DNA of 64,000 nucleotides from Akkermansiaceae bacterium UBA5689 (GCA_002420305.1 DIHT01000149.1:1-64000); one strand, 5' to 3'; shown: positions 17,372-26,734, counted from the first letter of the stretch. Notes: generated by a model from the sequence alone, not told the origin. Made by a program: numbers and translations.

Positions 17372-17806
17372 TCAGACTCGGTGATAAGGCTCCCCGCGTT
17401 TGACAGTGTAGGCTCGGTAGAGCTGTTCAAGTAGGACCACCAGGGCCAGCTCATGCTGCATAGTCATGGTCGAGAGAGACCATATTTCGTCACATTGGTC
17501 GCGAAGCGCCGAAGAGTGGCCGTTGGCGCCTCCGATGAGAAACGCCACCTTCTTGATTCCGGGGCTGTTTTCTAATCGGGTCAGCCCTTCGCTGATCTCA
17601 AGAGTAGTCAGCTGCGAGCCTCTCTCATCGAGAGCGATCCGGTAGCTCTCCTTGCTTCGGGAGAGAAGTGAGGATGATTCGTCGTGCCCTTTCAGGAATT
17701 CAAGGTCGAGTGGCACGTAGTGCTTCAGTCTCCCGGTGTATTCCCGCACGCCTTCTCCTGCGTAGCCAAGCTTGGGCTTTCCGATAGCGAGGATTCGTAG
17801 TTTCAC
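17372..17806 (-). CDS. rlmH: 23S rRNA pseudouridine-1915 N3-methyltransferase
   Basis: A SPOUT methyltransferase that modifies helix 69 of 23S rRNA using S-adenosylmethionine. The 144 residues from a GTG start match RlmH in length (about 155) and motifs: KLRILAIGKPKLGY at the start, DERG at about 60, FLIGGANGH in the knot that binds the cofactor, SLSTMTMQHELALVVLLEQLYRAY and the terminal RGEPYHR. It follows glyS by 34 bp on the same strand, probably in one transcript. Confidence 0.95.
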   Translation of the reverse strand: MKLRILAIGKPKLGYAGEGVREYTGRLKHYVPLDLEFLKGHDESSSLLSRSKESYRIALDERGSQLTTLEISEGLTRLENSPGIKKVAFLIGGANGHSSALRDQCDEIWSLSTMTMQHELALVVLLEQLYRAYTVKRGEPYHRV

Positions 17807-17840
17807 AGTGGACGAGCAGCAGAGCGCCTGAAGGGGCGCC

Positions 17841-19415
17841 CTATCTGATTTCTCTCAGGAGACGGGGCAGGAGGTCTGCAATGGCTACCCTTTCCTGTTC
17901 CATGGAGTCCCGGTGGCGAAGGGTTACGGTGCCTTTGAGTTCCGGGTCTTCCTCCCCGAGGGTTTCAAAGTCCACGGTGATACAGAATGGGGTGCCGACT
18001 TCGTCCTGGCGTCGGTAGCGCCGGCCAACTGCTCCGGTTTCGTCATAGAAGACGTGCATGAAGCTTCCCAGTTCCTCCTGAATTTCCCTGCTGATTCTCA
18101 CCTGATCCTCATTCTTTTTCAGAAGGGGAAAAATAGCCGCCTTGATTGGAGCGATTTTTGGATTAAGGCGCATGACGGTGCGGGTCTCGGTTTTCCCCTT
18201 GGTGTCGACAACGTCCTCTTCATCAAAGGCCTCGCAGAGCAGAGCAAGGACCGTACGGTCACATCCGGCAGAAGGCTCTACTACATGGGGAATGAACTTT
18301 TCCTTGGTGGTTTCGTCGAAATATTCAATCGGTTTTCCGGAGTGTTCCTGATGCTTGGAGAGATCGTAGTTTGTGCGGTAGGCCACACCTTCAAGCTCCT
18401 GACAACCGAACGGAAAATCGAATTCGATGTCGTAGGTTTTCTCGGAGTAGTGTGCGCGTTCTCCGTCAGGGACATCGAGGACATGCAGTTTTTCTCGAGG
18501 GAGGCCGATGTCTTCGTAGAAGGAGAGTCTGTTCTCAAGCCACTCGTCCGTCAGACGTAACCCATCCCCGGGTCGACAGAAGTATTCGATTTCCATCTGT
18601 TCAAATTCCCGGGACCGAAACGTGAAATTACGAGGGTTGATCTCATTTCGGAACGCCTTGCCGATCTGGGCGATACCGAAGGGCACTTTCATCCGGGAGG
18701 TATCCAGAACATTCTTGAACTGAGTGAAGATGGATTGTGCGGTTTCCGGCCGCAGGTAGGCGACAGCATTGGGATCATCTTCGCTGGAGGATGCTCCCAT
18801 CTGGGTCTTGAACATGAGGTTGAATTCCCGGGCCTCCGTCAGGAGAGATCCATTTTCAGGGTTGAAACTCGTTGTGTTTTCCTCCTGAGAAGTGGTTTCC
18901 CCCTGAAGTTCCAGAGTCTTTGGAGAAAGCGACTTGTTGGGGTGGAACTGGGCATAGTACTGACGGGCCGTCTTCCGTGCCTTGTTCTCGTTCTGACCTT
19001 CGCGGAGAAGAACCGCAAACCTGCGCTCCACGGTCCATTCTCCCTCTGATGCTCCGCTGTAGTGATAGGCGGTGCCGCTCTGGGGTTCAATCTGGTCCGC
19101 TCGCAGGCGGGCCTTGCTGAGGAGGCAGTCACACATCGGGTCCGAAAACCCACCGACATGCCCCGAGGCCGTGAGAACGGCCTGATGGGTCAGGATGGAC
19201 CCGTCCAAGCCCACAATATCCTCTCGCTCCTGAACGTTACGGCGCCACCAGTAGTCCTTGAGGTTTCGTTTGACCTCTACCCCCAGAGGGCCGTAGTCCC
19301 AGCACCCATTGAGGCCCCCGTAGAGCTCGGCAGATTGATAGATAAATCCTCGTCGCTTGCACAGGGAGACGATCTTCTCCATGCGTTCCGGATCGGTATA
19401 TTCTTTGTCAGCCAT
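17841..19415 (-). CDS. glyS: glycine--tRNA ligase, homodimeric type
   Basis: Charges tRNA-Gly. This is the single-chain alpha2 class II enzyme (also found in archaea and eukaryotes) rather than the GlyQ/GlyS tetramer. The start is set at ATG 19415 (MADKEYTDPERMEKIVSLCK); an upstream in-frame start at 19547 adds 44 residues of non-family sequence that overlap the xseA side. Motifs seen: GFIYQSAELYGG, WDYGPLGVE, YLRPETAQSIF, FGIAQIGKAFRNEI, EFEQMEIEYFC and VEPSAGCDRTVLALL. The length is 524, with a family insertion at about 100-180. It diverges from xseA. Confidence 0.95.
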   Translation of the reverse strand: MADKEYTDPERMEKIVSLCKRRGFIYQSAELYGGLNGCWDYGPLGVEVKRNLKDYWWRRNVQEREDIVGLDGSILTHQAVLTASGHVGGFSDPMCDCLLSKARLRADQIEPQSGTAYHYSGASEGEWTVERRFAVLLREGQNENKARKTARQYYAQFHPNKSLSPKTLELQGETTSQEENTTSFNPENGSLLTEAREFNLMFKTQMGASSSEDDPNAVAYLRPETAQSIFTQFKNVLDTSRMKVPFGIAQIGKAFRNEINPRNFTFRSREFEQMEIEYFCRPGDGLRLTDEWLENRLSFYEDIGLPREKLHVLDVPDGERAHYSEKTYDIEFDFPFGCQELEGVAYRTNYDLSKHQEHSGKPIEYFDETTKEKFIPHVVEPSAGCDRTVLALLCEAFDEEDVVDTKGKTETRTVMRLNPKIAPIKAAIFPLLKKNEDQVRISREIQEELGSFMHVFYDETGAVGRRYRRQDEVGTPFCITVDFETLGEEDPELKGTVTLRHRDSMEQERVAIADLLPRLLREIR

Positions 19416-19558
19416 ATTTTCGCTGGGTGCGGTGGGCCGCGATGGAAGCGCCCGGCAGGCAGTTTGGCAAGGAATTGAGAAGCTCCCGAGGCGGGAAGTC
19501 CCTGTCTGACAGAGAATTTTCCCTCCATATTGGGAAAACTCTGTCATATCATGCGAAT

Positions 19559-20935
19559 ATGCGTCTGCAGGAGAGGGGACACCAGTATCAGCGCGGGGAT
19601 GACGGGGTCATGTCAGTGAGCAGGTTGGTCCGGCGTATGAAGAACATCCTCGAGATTGAGATTGGGGATGTCTGGGTAGAGGGTGAGGTATCGAACCTAC
19701 GGAAACAGGGAAATGGGCATTTTTATTTTTCAGTTAAGGACGATAAGGCTCAATTGGCGTGTGCGGCATTCAACGCGGAGAGGCGGTGTTCCGGTCACGA
19801 GGCATTACAAGATGGAGCTCGGGTAAGGGTCCTAGGGGAGGTCACGATCTATGAAGCACGAGGTCAGGCCCAGCTGATCGTGAAGCGGGTTCAGCCAGCG
19901 GGAGTTGGGGAGCTGCAGGCCCGTTTTGAAGAGTTGAAGAAGAAGCTTCATACGGAGGGGCTGTTTGCAGAAGAGTTGAAGAAGCCTCTTCCTGGTTTCC
20001 CACGGGTTATTGGCCTGATTACCTCAGCCAGCGGCGCGGCCTTGCAGGACATGGTGAGTGTGCTGACCCGGCGGGCACCATGGGTAAAGGCGGTTCTTTT
20101 CCCCGTAGCTGTGCAGGGCGGTGGAGCTGCTCCCGGCATCGCACGCGCAATCAGGATGATGAGCGAACCGGAAAATCATGGGCTTCCGAGGTGTGACGTG
20201 GTGGTCGTGGGTCGGGGAGGGGGGTCGCTGGAGGACCTGTGGAACTTCAATGAGGAAGAAGTGGCGCGGGCGATTGCGAATTGCTCAATTCCGATCGTTT
20301 CGGCGGTCGGACATGAGATTGATTTCACAATTGCAGATTTTGTCGCGGATCTACGGGCGCCGACCCCGAGTGCTGCAGCGGAGCTGATTGTCCCTGATGA
20401 ACGTGAATTACGGAATAAGTTGCAGCGGCTGAGGGATGGTCTTCAAAGGCCGGTTCACGCTAAAATCAGGTCTTCCCAGGAACTTATCCGCTTTGCGAGA
20501 CGGGGCGTTCTCGCTCACGATTCACAGCGCGTGCTGCGGGAACCTATCCTCAGGGCAGATGAGGTAGCCGCGACGATGAGAAGGCTGGTGGCCGACCGGA
20601 TCTCAGCCCGAGAGCAGCGGATCTCCGACAGAAGAACGGTTTGGAAGGCCCGGCACCCTCGTCTGGTTGTTGAGAGAAGAGTGGAGGGGATCCGGCAATT
20701 CCGCCTCCGCTACTCCCAGCAGGCCCGCCACTGCCTCCAGAGTGCATTCCAGAGAATGGAGCGTTTACGCCAGTTGGTAAGAACTCTGGGGCCTGAATCG
20801 GCTTTCGAAAGAGGGTTTTCGATCACAATGAGCAAAAGTGGCACTCTTGTCACGGATCCTGAGCAAGTTGAGAATGGCGATCAGCTGGTCACCCGTGTTG
20901 CGGGAGGAACGATCGAGAGTGAGGTGGTGAAGTAA
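19559..20935 (+). CDS. xseA: exodeoxyribonuclease VII large subunit
   Basis: The large subunit of the nuclease that degrades single-stranded DNA into oligonucleotides. I start it at ATG 19559 (458 residues); an upstream start at 19427 would overlap the glyS start region. The OB-fold domain (VSRLVRRMKNILEIEIGDVWVEGEVSN, GHFYFSVKDDKAQL) is followed by the catalytic domain (FPRVIGLITSASGAALQDM, VVVGRGGGSLEDLWNFNEEEVARAI, SAVGHEIDFTIADFVADLRAPTPSAAAE) and a C-terminal coiled coil. The longer motifs were matched piecewise. The small subunit xseB is not next to it, as it often is elsewhere. sucC follows 73 bp downstream. Confidence 0.93.
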   Translation: MRLQERGHQYQRGDDGVMSVSRLVRRMKNILEIEIGDVWVEGEVSNLRKQGNGHFYFSVKDDKAQLACAAFNAERRCSGHEALQDGARVRVLGEVTIYEARGQAQLIVKRVQPAGVGELQARFEELKKKLHTEGLFAEELKKPLPGFPRVIGLITSASGAALQDMVSVLTRRAPWVKAVLFPVAVQGGGAAPGIARAIRMMSEPENHGLPRCDVVVVGRGGGSLEDLWNFNEEEVARAIANCSIPIVSAVGHEIDFTIADFVADLRAPTPSAAAELIVPDERELRNKLQRLRDGLQRPVHAKIRSSQELIRFARRGVLAHDSQRVLREPILRADEVAATMRRLVADRISAREQRISDRRTVWKARHPRLVVERRVEGIRQFRLRYSQQARHCLQSAFQRMERLRQLVRTLGPESAFERGFSITMSKSGTLVTDPEQVENGDQLVTRVAGGTIESEVVK

Positions 20936-21008
20936 CTTAGAGCCGTTCTGCGCTCATGCAGCCTTGACCGGATCGAGAGTGGCTCATACGTTCCGCGCCG
21001 ACCGCGTC

Positions 21009-22190
21009 ATGAATATCCACGAGTATCAGGCTAAGATTCTCTTCGATCAGTTTTCGGTCCCAAACCCCCGGGGGAAGGTAGCGGGCACACCTGAGGAGGC
21101 TGCTGCTGCGGCTCATGAGCTGGGTGGAGATCGGGTCGTAGTGAAATCGCAGGTTCATGCCGGGGGCCGGGGAAAGGGCACATTTAAGAGCGGATTTCAG
21201 GGAGGAGTCCATCTGGTGCCTCCCGCAGAGGTGTCAGAAGTTGCAGGTAAGATGCTGGGGGAGGTCCTTGTGACGAAGCAGACTGGTGAGGATGGCCGGC
21301 TGGTGCGGAAGGTCATGGTGGGAGAAGCTGTTGATGTGGCACATGAGTATTACCTCGCCATTCTCATGGATCGTGCGACGTGCTGTCCGGTGATTGTAGC
21401 CTCTACCGAAGGGGGCATGGACATCGAGGAAGTCGCGGAAAGTCAGCCAGATCGGATTCTAAGGGAGCATATTCACCCGCTGATGGGGTTACAGCCTTAC
21501 GAGATCCGCAAACTTACTGCCGGACTCGGCTTCGAGGGAGAGGAGGCCAAAAAGTTTGGCAAGCTCCTGAGGAACCTCTATCGGCTTTTCCTCGAATCGG
21601 ACTGCTCGATGGTGGAGATCAATCCACTTGTGAAGACTACCGATGGGCAAGTCCTCGCCCTCGATGCGAAGTTCAACTTTGACGACAATGCGCTCTATCG
21701 TCATCCGGAGATTGTGGAGTTCCGGGACACCGGTGAGGAAGATCCCCGGGAGGTGGAAGCATCGAAACACGACCTCAACTACATCGGCCTTGATGGCAAC
21801 ATCGCCTGCCTGGTCAATGGTGCGGGACTGGCAATGGCTACGATGGATATTATCAAGCATCATGGGGGCGAACCCGCCAACTTTCTTGACGTAGGAGGGG
21901 GTGCGTCTCAGGAGCAGGTTGCTACGGCCTTCAAGATCATTCTCTCGGATGAGGCGGTTAAGGCGATCCTCGTTAATATCTTTGGAGGGATCATGGACTG
22001 CGACGTCATTGCTCATGGGGTAGTGGCAGCATGCAAGGAGGTTGGACTTCCTATCCCGCTTGTGGTCCGGTTGGAGGGAAATAACGTGGCGGCAGGCAAG
22101 GCGACCCTGGCGGCTAGTGGCCTCAACATTATTCCTGCTGATGATCTGGCGGATGCAGCTGGCAAGGCAGTATCTGCAATCAATGAGTGA
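21009..22190 (+). CDS. sucC: succinate--CoA ligase (ADP-forming), beta subunit
   Basis: The beta subunit of the TCA-cycle enzyme that couples succinyl-CoA cleavage to nucleotide triphosphate formation. ATG 21009 gives 393 residues beginning MNIHEYQAKILFDQF, the usual start. The ATP-grasp domain shows VVKSQVHAGGRGK, and the C-terminal CoA-ligase part shows FLDVGGGASQEQV and VNIFGGIMDCDVIAHGVV. sucD follows after 27 bp, so the two are one operon. Confidence 0.96.
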   Translation: MNIHEYQAKILFDQFSVPNPRGKVAGTPEEAAAAAHELGGDRVVVKSQVHAGGRGKGTFKSGFQGGVHLVPPAEVSEVAGKMLGEVLVTKQTGEDGRLVRKVMVGEAVDVAHEYYLAILMDRATCCPVIVASTEGGMDIEEVAESQPDRILREHIHPLMGLQPYEIRKLTAGLGFEGEEAKKFGKLLRNLYRLFLESDCSMVEINPLVKTTDGQVLALDAKFNFDDNALYRHPEIVEFRDTGEEDPREVEASKHDLNYIGLDGNIACLVNGAGLAMATMDIIKHHGGEPANFLDVGGGASQEQVATAFKIILSDEAVKAILVNIFGGIMDCDVIAHGVVAACKEVGLPIPLVVRLEGNNVAAGKATLAASGLNIIPADDLADAAGKAVSAINE

Positions 22191-22217
22191 AATTCACTAA
22201 CCTGAGATTTTAAAGGG

Positions 22218-23129
22218 ATGGCAATTCTTGTAGATGAAAGCACGAAAGTCGTGGTGCAGGGCATCACGGGGGGATTTGGAGGGCGTCATGCTCAGCTGAG
22301 TCTGGACTATGGAACGCAACTGGTCGCGGGTGTGACTCCCGGAAAGGGGGGACAGGTATTCGAGCATGGAGATCATAAGGTCCCGGTGTTTGATACCGTA
22401 GAGCAGGCTGTGAGAGAAACCGGAGCCACGGCCTCCGCGATCTTCGTTCCGCCGGCCTTTGCGGGCGATGCGATTCTGGAGAGTGTCGATGCAGGGGTTG
22501 CACTGGTCGTTGCCATCACAGAGGGAATTCCCGTGAGGGATATGATGAAGGTCAAGGCTACGATGGCGGGGACAGAAGGGGTCCGACTGGTCGGTCCCAA
22601 CTGCCCCGGAATCGTGACTCCGGGCCGGGGCGAAGATTCACACGGGGGCTGCCGTATCGGAATTGCGCCCGGCTATATCCACAAGAGGGGTCGGGTTGGA
22701 ATCGTATCAAGATCGGGAACGCTCACTTATGAGGCAGTATGGCAGACCACCCAGCGGGGATACGGGCAGAGTACCTGCGTTGGTATTGGAGGTGATCCTA
22801 TCAATGGAACCTCCCACCTCGATACCCTTCAGCTGTTCAATGATGACGAAGAGACCGAGGCGATCATCATGATCGGTGAGATCGGAGGCTCTGCTGAAGA
22901 AGAGGCAGCGGAATGGGTAAGCAGGAATTGCAAGAAGCCTGTTGCGGCATTTATTGCAGGTGCGACAGCTCCTCCGGGGCGTCGGATGGGCCATGCGGGA
23001 GCCATCGTCTCTGGCGGCAAGGGAACGGCTCAGGCAAAGAAGGAGGCTCTTCGTGCTGCAGGTATCGCGGTGGCAGAAACTCCTGCCGAGATAGGGGAAG
23101 CTTTGGTGGAGGCTACCGGCTGGGCCTAA
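22218..23129 (+). CDS. sucD: succinate--CoA ligase, alpha subunit
   Basis: The CoA-binding partner of SucC. The 303 residues include VVVQGITGGFGGRHAQ and VAGVTPGKGG in the Rossmann domain, GPNCPGIVTPG in the middle, and the phosphohistidine loop as GHAGAIVSGGKGTA (His about 258). The start is ATG 22218. It ends tail to tail with ispF, with only 9 bp between the stops and no clear terminator. Confidence 0.96.
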   Translation: MAILVDESTKVVVQGITGGFGGRHAQLSLDYGTQLVAGVTPGKGGQVFEHGDHKVPVFDTVEQAVRETGATASAIFVPPAFAGDAILESVDAGVALVVAITEGIPVRDMMKVKATMAGTEGVRLVGPNCPGIVTPGRGEDSHGGCRIGIAPGYIHKRGRVGIVSRSGTLTYEAVWQTTQRGYGQSTCVGIGGDPINGTSHLDTLQLFNDDEETEAIIMIGEIGGSAEEEAAEWVSRNCKKPVAAFIAGATAPPGRRMGHAGAIVSGGKGTAQAKKEALRAAGIAVAETPAEIGEALVEATGWA

Positions 23130-23138
23130 GCAACTCTT

Positions 23139-23612
23139 CTAGCAGGTAACCGAAGCAACGGCCATCGCGGCCATGCCTTCCCCGCGCCCCACAAACCCCA
23201 TCCGTTCATTGGTGGTGGCTTTGATTCCGATGAGAGCAGGCTGAAGACCGAGGGCGTCCGCGATCTTACTCTGCATGCTCTCACGATAAGGGAGGATCTT
23301 GGGTGCCTCAGCAATCAGGGTGCTGTCGATATTCACAATTTCGGCATCATTCTCTTCTGCGAGAGCCCGGCACTTTTGTAAAATCTGGAGGCTCGAAATT
23401 CCCTCGATAGAGGGGTCAGTCGGAGGAAAATAATAGCCAATATCTGGAAGGCCAAGAGCTCCGAGCACTGCATCTGCGATGGCGTGAGAAAGGACGTCAG
23501 CATCGGAGTGGCCCTGAAGGCCATGAGAATGGGGAATAGTAATACCTCCAAGAATCAAGGGTCGATTCGTAGCAAACTGATGGACGTCATATCCAATGCC
23601 AACACGGTTCAT
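23139..23612 (-). CDS. ispF: 2-C-methyl-D-erythritol 2,4-cyclodiphosphate synthase
   Basis: The fifth step of the MEP isoprenoid pathway, closing the cyclic diphosphate with release of CMP. ATG 23612 gives 157 residues starting MNRVGIGYDVHQF; Asp9 and His11 are zinc ligands, and a longer frame from 23666 adds unrelated sequence. LQGHSDADVLSHAIADA and KATTNERMGFVGRGEGMAA complete the trimer active site. suhB lies 204 bp upstream on the same strand; the gap has no recognisable gene. Confidence 0.95.
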   Translation of the reverse strand: MNRVGIGYDVHQFATNRPLILGGITIPHSHGLQGHSDADVLSHAIADAVLGALGLPDIGYYFPPTDPSIEGISSLQILQKCRALAEENDAEIVNIDSTLIAEAPKILPYRESMQSKIADALGLQPALIGIKATTNERMGFVGRGEGMAAMAVASVTC

Positions 23613-23816
23613 GATCTTGAGGATTCGGACAAGGTGAGGAAGGGAGCATCGCCGTCTTGGGCCCAATCCCTGTGCAGTCCATCGCAGACCGAAACCGGGA
23701 GCAAGGGGGAAACAGGCCCGAAGGCTTCTTTTGTTCTCTGAGCAGAAGTAAGGGTAATGTCTCTCCTGGGCCTTTCACTGGGTTCGGCGGTGGCCCAGCT
23801 CCTCCTGCTGGCGTTA

Positions 23817-24572
23817 CTACAAGATATCGTCGACAGGGATCTTCCCATTCGTAGCTACCACTGACCAGACATCCGGAAGAGTGGGATGGGGAGTCAGGTC
23901 CACCTTTCCTCCACCTGACTCGACAAGGAGGATTCCTGCGGCCACGTCCCAGAGAGAAATCCGGGATTCAATGTAGCCGTCAAGGCGCCCAGTCGCAATG
24001 TAGGCCATTCCCAGGGCGGCGGACCCCATCATTCGCATTTTACGTGCCCGGGTAGAGGCGCGCTCAAACCTTTCGAGGCCCGTCGTAAGGGCCTCTTTAT
24101 CCTTTCCGCAGCCCACGAAAAGGATGGCCTCCTCCAGAGCCTCTCGTGGTGAGCATGTAATCGTCCTCCCGTTAAGCATTGGAGCTCTTCCTTTTTCCAC
24201 CGTCCAGAGCTCATCAAGCATCGGGTCATAAATGAGACCCATTATAATTTCGTTCCTCTCCTTGTTACGGAGCGCAATGGAGATGCAGAAATGAGGAATG
24301 CTATAGAGGTAATTTACGGTGCCATCTATCGGGTCGACGATCCATTGCATAGAAGCATCCTGATTGCCTGCAATTCCCTCCTCGCCATAGAGGCAGTAAT
24401 CAGGAAAGGCGCTGAGAAGGTCCTCTGTAATCAAATCCTGAGACTTACGATCCAGAGCCAGCTTCACATCATGATGCTGCGCTTCATCAATTTCCTTAGG
24501 GAGATGAAAATTGGACTTGAGAAGATCACCTGCGCGGCGGGCGGCTCGCTCGGCCGCTTGAAGGGGTGTCAT
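23817..24572 (-). CDS. suhB: inositol monophosphatase family protein (SuhB-like)
   Basis: A magnesium-dependent phosphatase of the inositol-monophosphatase superfamily, 251 residues. The three metal-binding motifs are in order: GEEG (about 68-71), DPIDGTVNYLY (about 85) and, late in the chain, WDVAAGILLVESGGG. SuhB also acts on ribosomal RNA transcription in Escherichia coli, but relatives hydrolyse inositol phosphate, sugar phosphates or 3'-phosphoadenosine phosphosulfate, so the substrate is uncertain. It sits 78 bp after the coaB frame on the same strand, with a stem-loop in the gap. Confidence 0.85.
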   Translation of the reverse strand: MTPLQAAERAARRAGDLLKSNFHLPKEIDEAQHHDVKLALDRKSQDLITEDLLSAFPDYCLYGEEGIAGNQDASMQWIVDPIDGTVNYLYSIPHFCISIALRNKERNEIIMGLIYDPMLDELWTVEKGRAPMLNGRTITCSPREALEEAILFVGCGKDKEALTTGLERFERASTRARKMRMMGSAALGMAYIATGRLDGYIESRISLWDVAAGILLVESGGGKVDLTPHPTLPDVWSVVATNGKIPVDDIL

Positions 24573-24631
24573 ATAGGTGATGGAAACCTATAAGAGATAA
24601 GATTGACACCGCTATTTCAGGGAAAGCCAAT

Positions 24632-24652
24632 AACCGTATGGTCTATACGGTT
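24632..24652 (-). repeat. stem-loop at the coaB stop codon
   Basis: AACCGTAT at 24632-24639 and ATACGGTT at 24645-24652 form a perfect 8-bp stem with a 5-base loop. It overlaps the coaB TAA. No T-run follows on the minus strand, so it may be an RNA-stabilising or weak attenuating hairpin ahead of suhB rather than a true terminator. Confidence 0.55.
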
Positions 24653-25292
24653 AGCTGCCTACGACCTTAAGTTCATGGATCGCCTGGAGAAGGGTGTGAG
24701 CAAGACGTTCCTTGCTGTCTATCGGGATGGGTCTTGTGTGCTCGGGATAGACAAGAAGAACTTCGTTATGATCAGAGTCGAAACCGATTCCCTTTTTGGA
24801 GATGTCGTTGGCCACGACTAGATCGCATTCCTTCTGACGTAATTTTTCCCGTGCATTAGTTTCGAGGTTTTCGGTCTCAGCCGCGAATCCTACGAGGATC
24901 CCGTCGTATTTGAACTGGTGGCGTGCGGATCCCAAAATGTCAGGGTTTTGGACTAGCTCGAGAGTGAGGGCATCTGCGGTTTTCTTAATCTTGCTGTCGG
25001 AGACGGAAGCGGGGCGATAGTCGGCCACCGCTGCCGAAAAAATTGCAGCATCCTTCCCTCCGATCTTAAGCTTTACGGCTTCCAGCATTTCCTGAGCAGT
25101 TTCGACGGGGATAAAATCAACATGGGATGGAATATCGAGGCTGGTAGGTCCCGAGATGAGAGTAACGCGGTGTCCAAGCTGTGCTCCTGCACTGGCAATA
25201 GCGTATCCCATCTTCCCTGAGGATCGATTGGTGAGATAGCGAACCGGATCTATAGGCTCACGAGTGGCGCCGGCAGTAACAAGGAGGTTCAC
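24651..25292 (-). CDS. coaB: phosphopantothenate--cysteine ligase (CoaB part)
   Basis: Joins 4'-phosphopantothenate to cysteine in coenzyme A synthesis. The frame from GTG 25292 gives 213 residues: MNLLVTAGATREPIDPVRYL, NRSSGKMGYAIA, then PVETAQEM, FSAAVADYRP, KIKKTADALTLELVQNPDIL and DLVVANDI, all CoaB hallmarks. It lies in exactly the same frame as coaC upstream, separated only by one TAG and 17 sense codons with no other stop. The two together span 410 codons, the size of a normal fused CoaBC. It has no obvious ribosome binding site of its own. See the findings. Confidence 0.9.
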   Translation of the reverse strand: MNLLVTAGATREPIDPVRYLTNRSSGKMGYAIASAGAQLGHRVTLISGPTSLDIPSHVDFIPVETAQEMLEAVKLKIGGKDAAIFSAAVADYRPASVSDSKIKKTADALTLELVQNPDILGSARHQFKYDGILVGFAAETENLETNAREKLRQKECDLVVANDISKKGIGFDSDHNEVLLVYPEHTRPIPIDSKERLAHTLLQAIHELKVVGS

Positions 25293-25343
25293 GGCAAATC
25301 TTGGAGGGTCTGAAAGAGGATTGCGCTCGAGTCGGAGAGGCTT

Positions 25344-25880
25344 CTAATTGGCGGACTGTGAGTCGATCACTTCGAGGATGTCCTCGACAGGCACGAGTCG
25401 TCCAGCTCCCTCATATCCGCAGGCAAGCATTCCCGACGCGGATGGCCCAACGACTCGACAACCGTCTTCGGTGACCTGCGCAACATTGCGCTGGGTCGCT
25501 GGGTGCTGCCACATCTTTCCATTCATGGCCGGGGCGAGGATCACCGGTGACTTTGTGGCGAGATAGATGCTCGAAAGGGGGTCTGGGGCAAGGCCGTGGG
25601 CAAAATTCCCGAGAGTATCAGCGCTCAGGGGAGCGACAAGAAGCAGGTCAGCACTGTCAGCGAGATCGATATGCCCTGGCTTCCACGACTGCTTTTCGTC
25701 CTCCAGTGAGACAAGAACCGGATTTCTGGAAAGAACCTGCAGAGTAAGGGGGGTAAGGAACTCCGTGGCTGTCTGTGTCATCACACAGTGCACGTCATGT
25801 CCTTTCTTGACCAGCTGCGATACAAGGTCTGCTGCCTTGTAAGCTGCAATTGATCCGGTAACACCAAGGACGATTTTCAT
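25344..25880 (-). CDS. coaC: phosphopantothenoylcysteine decarboxylase (CoaC part)
   Basis: An FMN-dependent flavoprotein that decarboxylates the CoaB product to 4'-phosphopantetheine. The 178 residues start MKIVLGVTGSIAAYKAADL (flavodoxin-like P-loop). HIDLADSADLLLVAPLSADT carries the catalytic His, followed by PAMNGKMW and the substrate flap ACGYEGAGR. It ends at TAG 25344-25346 where a fused protein would continue into a linker and CoaB. gmk is 54 bp upstream, the common gmk-coaBC neighbourhood, but no rpoZ lies between them. Confidence 0.92.
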   Translation of the reverse strand: MKIVLGVTGSIAAYKAADLVSQLVKKGHDVHCVMTQTATEFLTPLTLQVLSRNPVLVSLEDEKQSWKPGHIDLADSADLLLVAPLSADTLGNFAHGLAPDPLSSIYLATKSPVILAPAMNGKMWQHPATQRNVAQVTEDGCRVVGPSASGMLACGYEGAGRLVPVEDILEVIDSQSAN

Positions 25881-25934
25881 AAGTCGCAGTTAAACTCCAT
25901 TCCCAGCGATGTCCCGAAGAATTTTCCGGAAGGC

Positions 25935-26540
25935 TTAAACGGTCTGGCGGAAACGTGAGACCCGGAGTCGCTCTGCCACCAGCAGGGACTTGCAGCGGCC
26001 GTAGTCATTGTCCTTCGATCCTGAGATGAGTTGATACGTATAGCGCCCTGCATGACTCATTTCTTCGAGTGCGTTACGTAATCTCAGAGTAATGACTTCC
26101 TCGGCGTCTGTGGCCCGGTTCGCAAGCCGCTCCCGTAATTCCTCCTCACTGGCTGGCATGACAAAGAGATCTACCAGGCTCTCCTTGATCAGTGGGTCTT
26201 CACATGCGCGGACCTGATCGGCACCCTGGACGTCAATATCCATGACAACATCGTGACCTCTTTGAAGAAATTCGAGAACCTCGGACTTCAACGTTCCATA
26301 AAGGTTTTCGTGTACTTCGGCATGTTCGAGGAAATGTCCGACCCCAGCCTCAGTTCTGAATTCCTCCTTGGAAATAAAGTAGTAGTCCCGAGCATGCACC
26401 TCCCCGTTCCGTGCCTCACGAGTCGTGCAGGATATCGAGTAATGAGCTTCTCCATCCCTAGCCAGTCGCCGGCAAAGAGTTGTCTTGCCTGATCCAGAGG
26501 GGCCCGAGACAAGGAGGAGGACGCCTGTGCGCTGGGACAT
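25935..26540 (-). CDS. gmk: guanylate kinase
   Basis: Phosphorylates GMP to GDP. The 201 residues from ATG 26540 show the P-loop SGPSGSGKTTLCRRL (about 13-20), SCTTREARNGEVHARDYYFI (GMP binding), GHFLEHAEVHENLYGTLKSEV and DIDVQGADQVR. The length is normal. It heads a leftward run gmk-coaC-coaB-suhB-ispF with gaps of 54 to 204 bp, which may share a promoter in the 194-bp gap to the divergent kinase at 26735. Confidence 0.95.
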   Translation of the reverse strand: MSQRTGVLLLVSGPSGSGKTTLCRRLARDGEAHYSISCTTREARNGEVHARDYYFISKEEFRTEAGVGHFLEHAEVHENLYGTLKSEVLEFLQRGHDVVMDIDVQGADQVRACEDPLIKESLVDLFVMPASEEELRERLANRATDAEEVITLRLRNALEEMSHAGRYTYQLISGSKDNDYGRCKSLLVAERLRVSRFRQTV

Positions 26541-26734
26541 ACGTGACTGTCAAAGAAAACACCCAAGGATGCAAGAGCAGCTATGATCTACGGCTGATTT
26601 TGAGGGACGGTATGGTAGTAAAGAGCAGAAGTCAGGATCTTGCGACCTTTGCTCCCTGAAGGGTCATGGATGCCACCAGGTAGTGCGTTGTTATGGCGGA
26701 CGCCTCGGAATCAACCGTCTTACCGGAGTAGTCT

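Noticed and set aside
19559..21008. search for xseB next to xseA
   Set aside because: The 73 bases after xseA hold no small-subunit ORF; separate location is common enough not to be called unusual.
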